Origin: Mesorhizobium sp.
GTDB lineage: Bacteria > Pseudomonadota > Alphaproteobacteria > Rhizobiales > Rhizobiaceae
Direction: 5' to 3'
NCBI GenBank assembly: GCA_004963905.1
Contig: SUGL01000019.1
Coordinates: 62,001 to 126,000, forward strand
DNA length: 64,000 nt
Below are positions 63,890 to 64,000 of this stretch, in pieces. Position 1 is the first letter of the stretch; every line of letters starts with the position of its first letter. A program made the position numbers and the translations under genes. The notes beneath the pieces were generated by a model, which saw only the letters and a list, made by a program, of their open reading frames with translations, had not been told where the DNA came from and made no database searches.

Positions 63890-64000
63890 ATGAGCCTTGT
63901 CAAGAAATTCGCCACCGTCGCTTCCGGCACGCTGATGAGCCGGGCGCTGGGTTTCGGCCGCGAGATGCTGATGGCGGCCGCTCTCGGCACCGGGCCGGTC
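63890..64000 (+). CDS. murJ: Lipid II flippase MurJ, 3' end missing
   Basis: Only the first 37 codons are in the window. They read MSLVKKFATVASGTLMSRAL, followed by GFGREMLMAAALGTGP, which is the start of MurJ (MviN), the inner-membrane flippase for the peptidoglycan precursor lipid II. The first helix with the SRALGFGREML motif is diagnostic. ATG 63890 has TCCTCC nearby rather than a typical ribosome site. The gene order glnD-murJ fits the rhizobial context. The remaining several hundred codons lie beyond the right edge. Confidence 0.9.
   Translation, partial: MSLVKKFATVASGTLMSRALGFGREMLMAAALGTGPV

Overview
The window is high-GC, densely coded bacterial chromosome and looks like an alphaproteobacterium of the Rhizobiales, most probably Mesorhizobium or a close relative. 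The basis is an NAD-dependent fds-type formate dehydrogenase, a PTA-fused malic enzyme, an Omp2b/RopA-like porin, a rhizobial GlnD followed by MurJ, polyamine-type ABC transporters, and several families of GC-rich palindromic intergenic repeats. The genus is an inference from gene content; no rRNA or tRNA gene was found that could confirm it.

Layout. 1-3961: the end of a formate dehydrogenase operon (fdsA, fdhD, fdsD). 4043-7681: an alpha/beta-hydrolase/cyclase-like/LuxR fusion regulator, then small stress or secondary-metabolism-type proteins (an AhpD-like protein, two SnoaL/NTF2-like proteins, one unknown). 7870-13766 (minus strand): a putrescine/spermidine-type ABC transporter with gamma-aminobutyraldehyde dehydrogenase, preceded by LysR and DeoR regulators (14028-15819). 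16220-23828: a choline-kinase-like phosphotransferase overlapping a dimethylglycine/sarcosine dehydrogenase-like enzyme behind a long leader with a strong terminator, then a methyltransferase, a second choline-kinase-like protein, an EamA exporter and a cytosine-deaminase-like amidohydrolase. 23995-30248: an ABC exporter, IlvD, a VOC protein and release factor 3. 30368-37677: small DUF1127 and DUF4242 proteins, a winged-helix/TPR regulator, an FAD amine oxidase, an amidase, tandem class II glutamine amidotransferases and a small DUF6356-type protein. 37793-44680: Lrp, dUTPase, a HAD phosphatase, a secreted unknown, a PEP-mutase-like lyase, a CysZ-like membrane protein, an EamA transporter and adenosine kinase. 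45071-52621: an MbcA/ParS-like protein, a porin, malic enzyme and MutS. 52622-58305: an ICMT-like protein, a DUF3313 lipoprotein, two TetR regulators, a SnoaL-like protein, an MBL hydrolase, an aldo/keto reductase and a DUF305 protein. 58349-64000: CopA with a CueR-type promoter, glnD, and the start of murJ.

How the genes work together. The left part combines C1 metabolism (formate oxidation) with uptake and breakdown of polyamines and, by inference, methylated amines. The 15820-23828 block is the best candidate for an undescribed pathway: its operon starts behind a roughly 260-nt leader ending in a 13-bp-stem terminator and joins a kinase to a demethylating oxidase. Regulatory palindromes can be read directly in front of copA (CueR type), the Lrp gene, the DeoR/kinase divergent region, and the two TetR genes. 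Four families of dispersed palindromic repeats fill most of the larger gaps.
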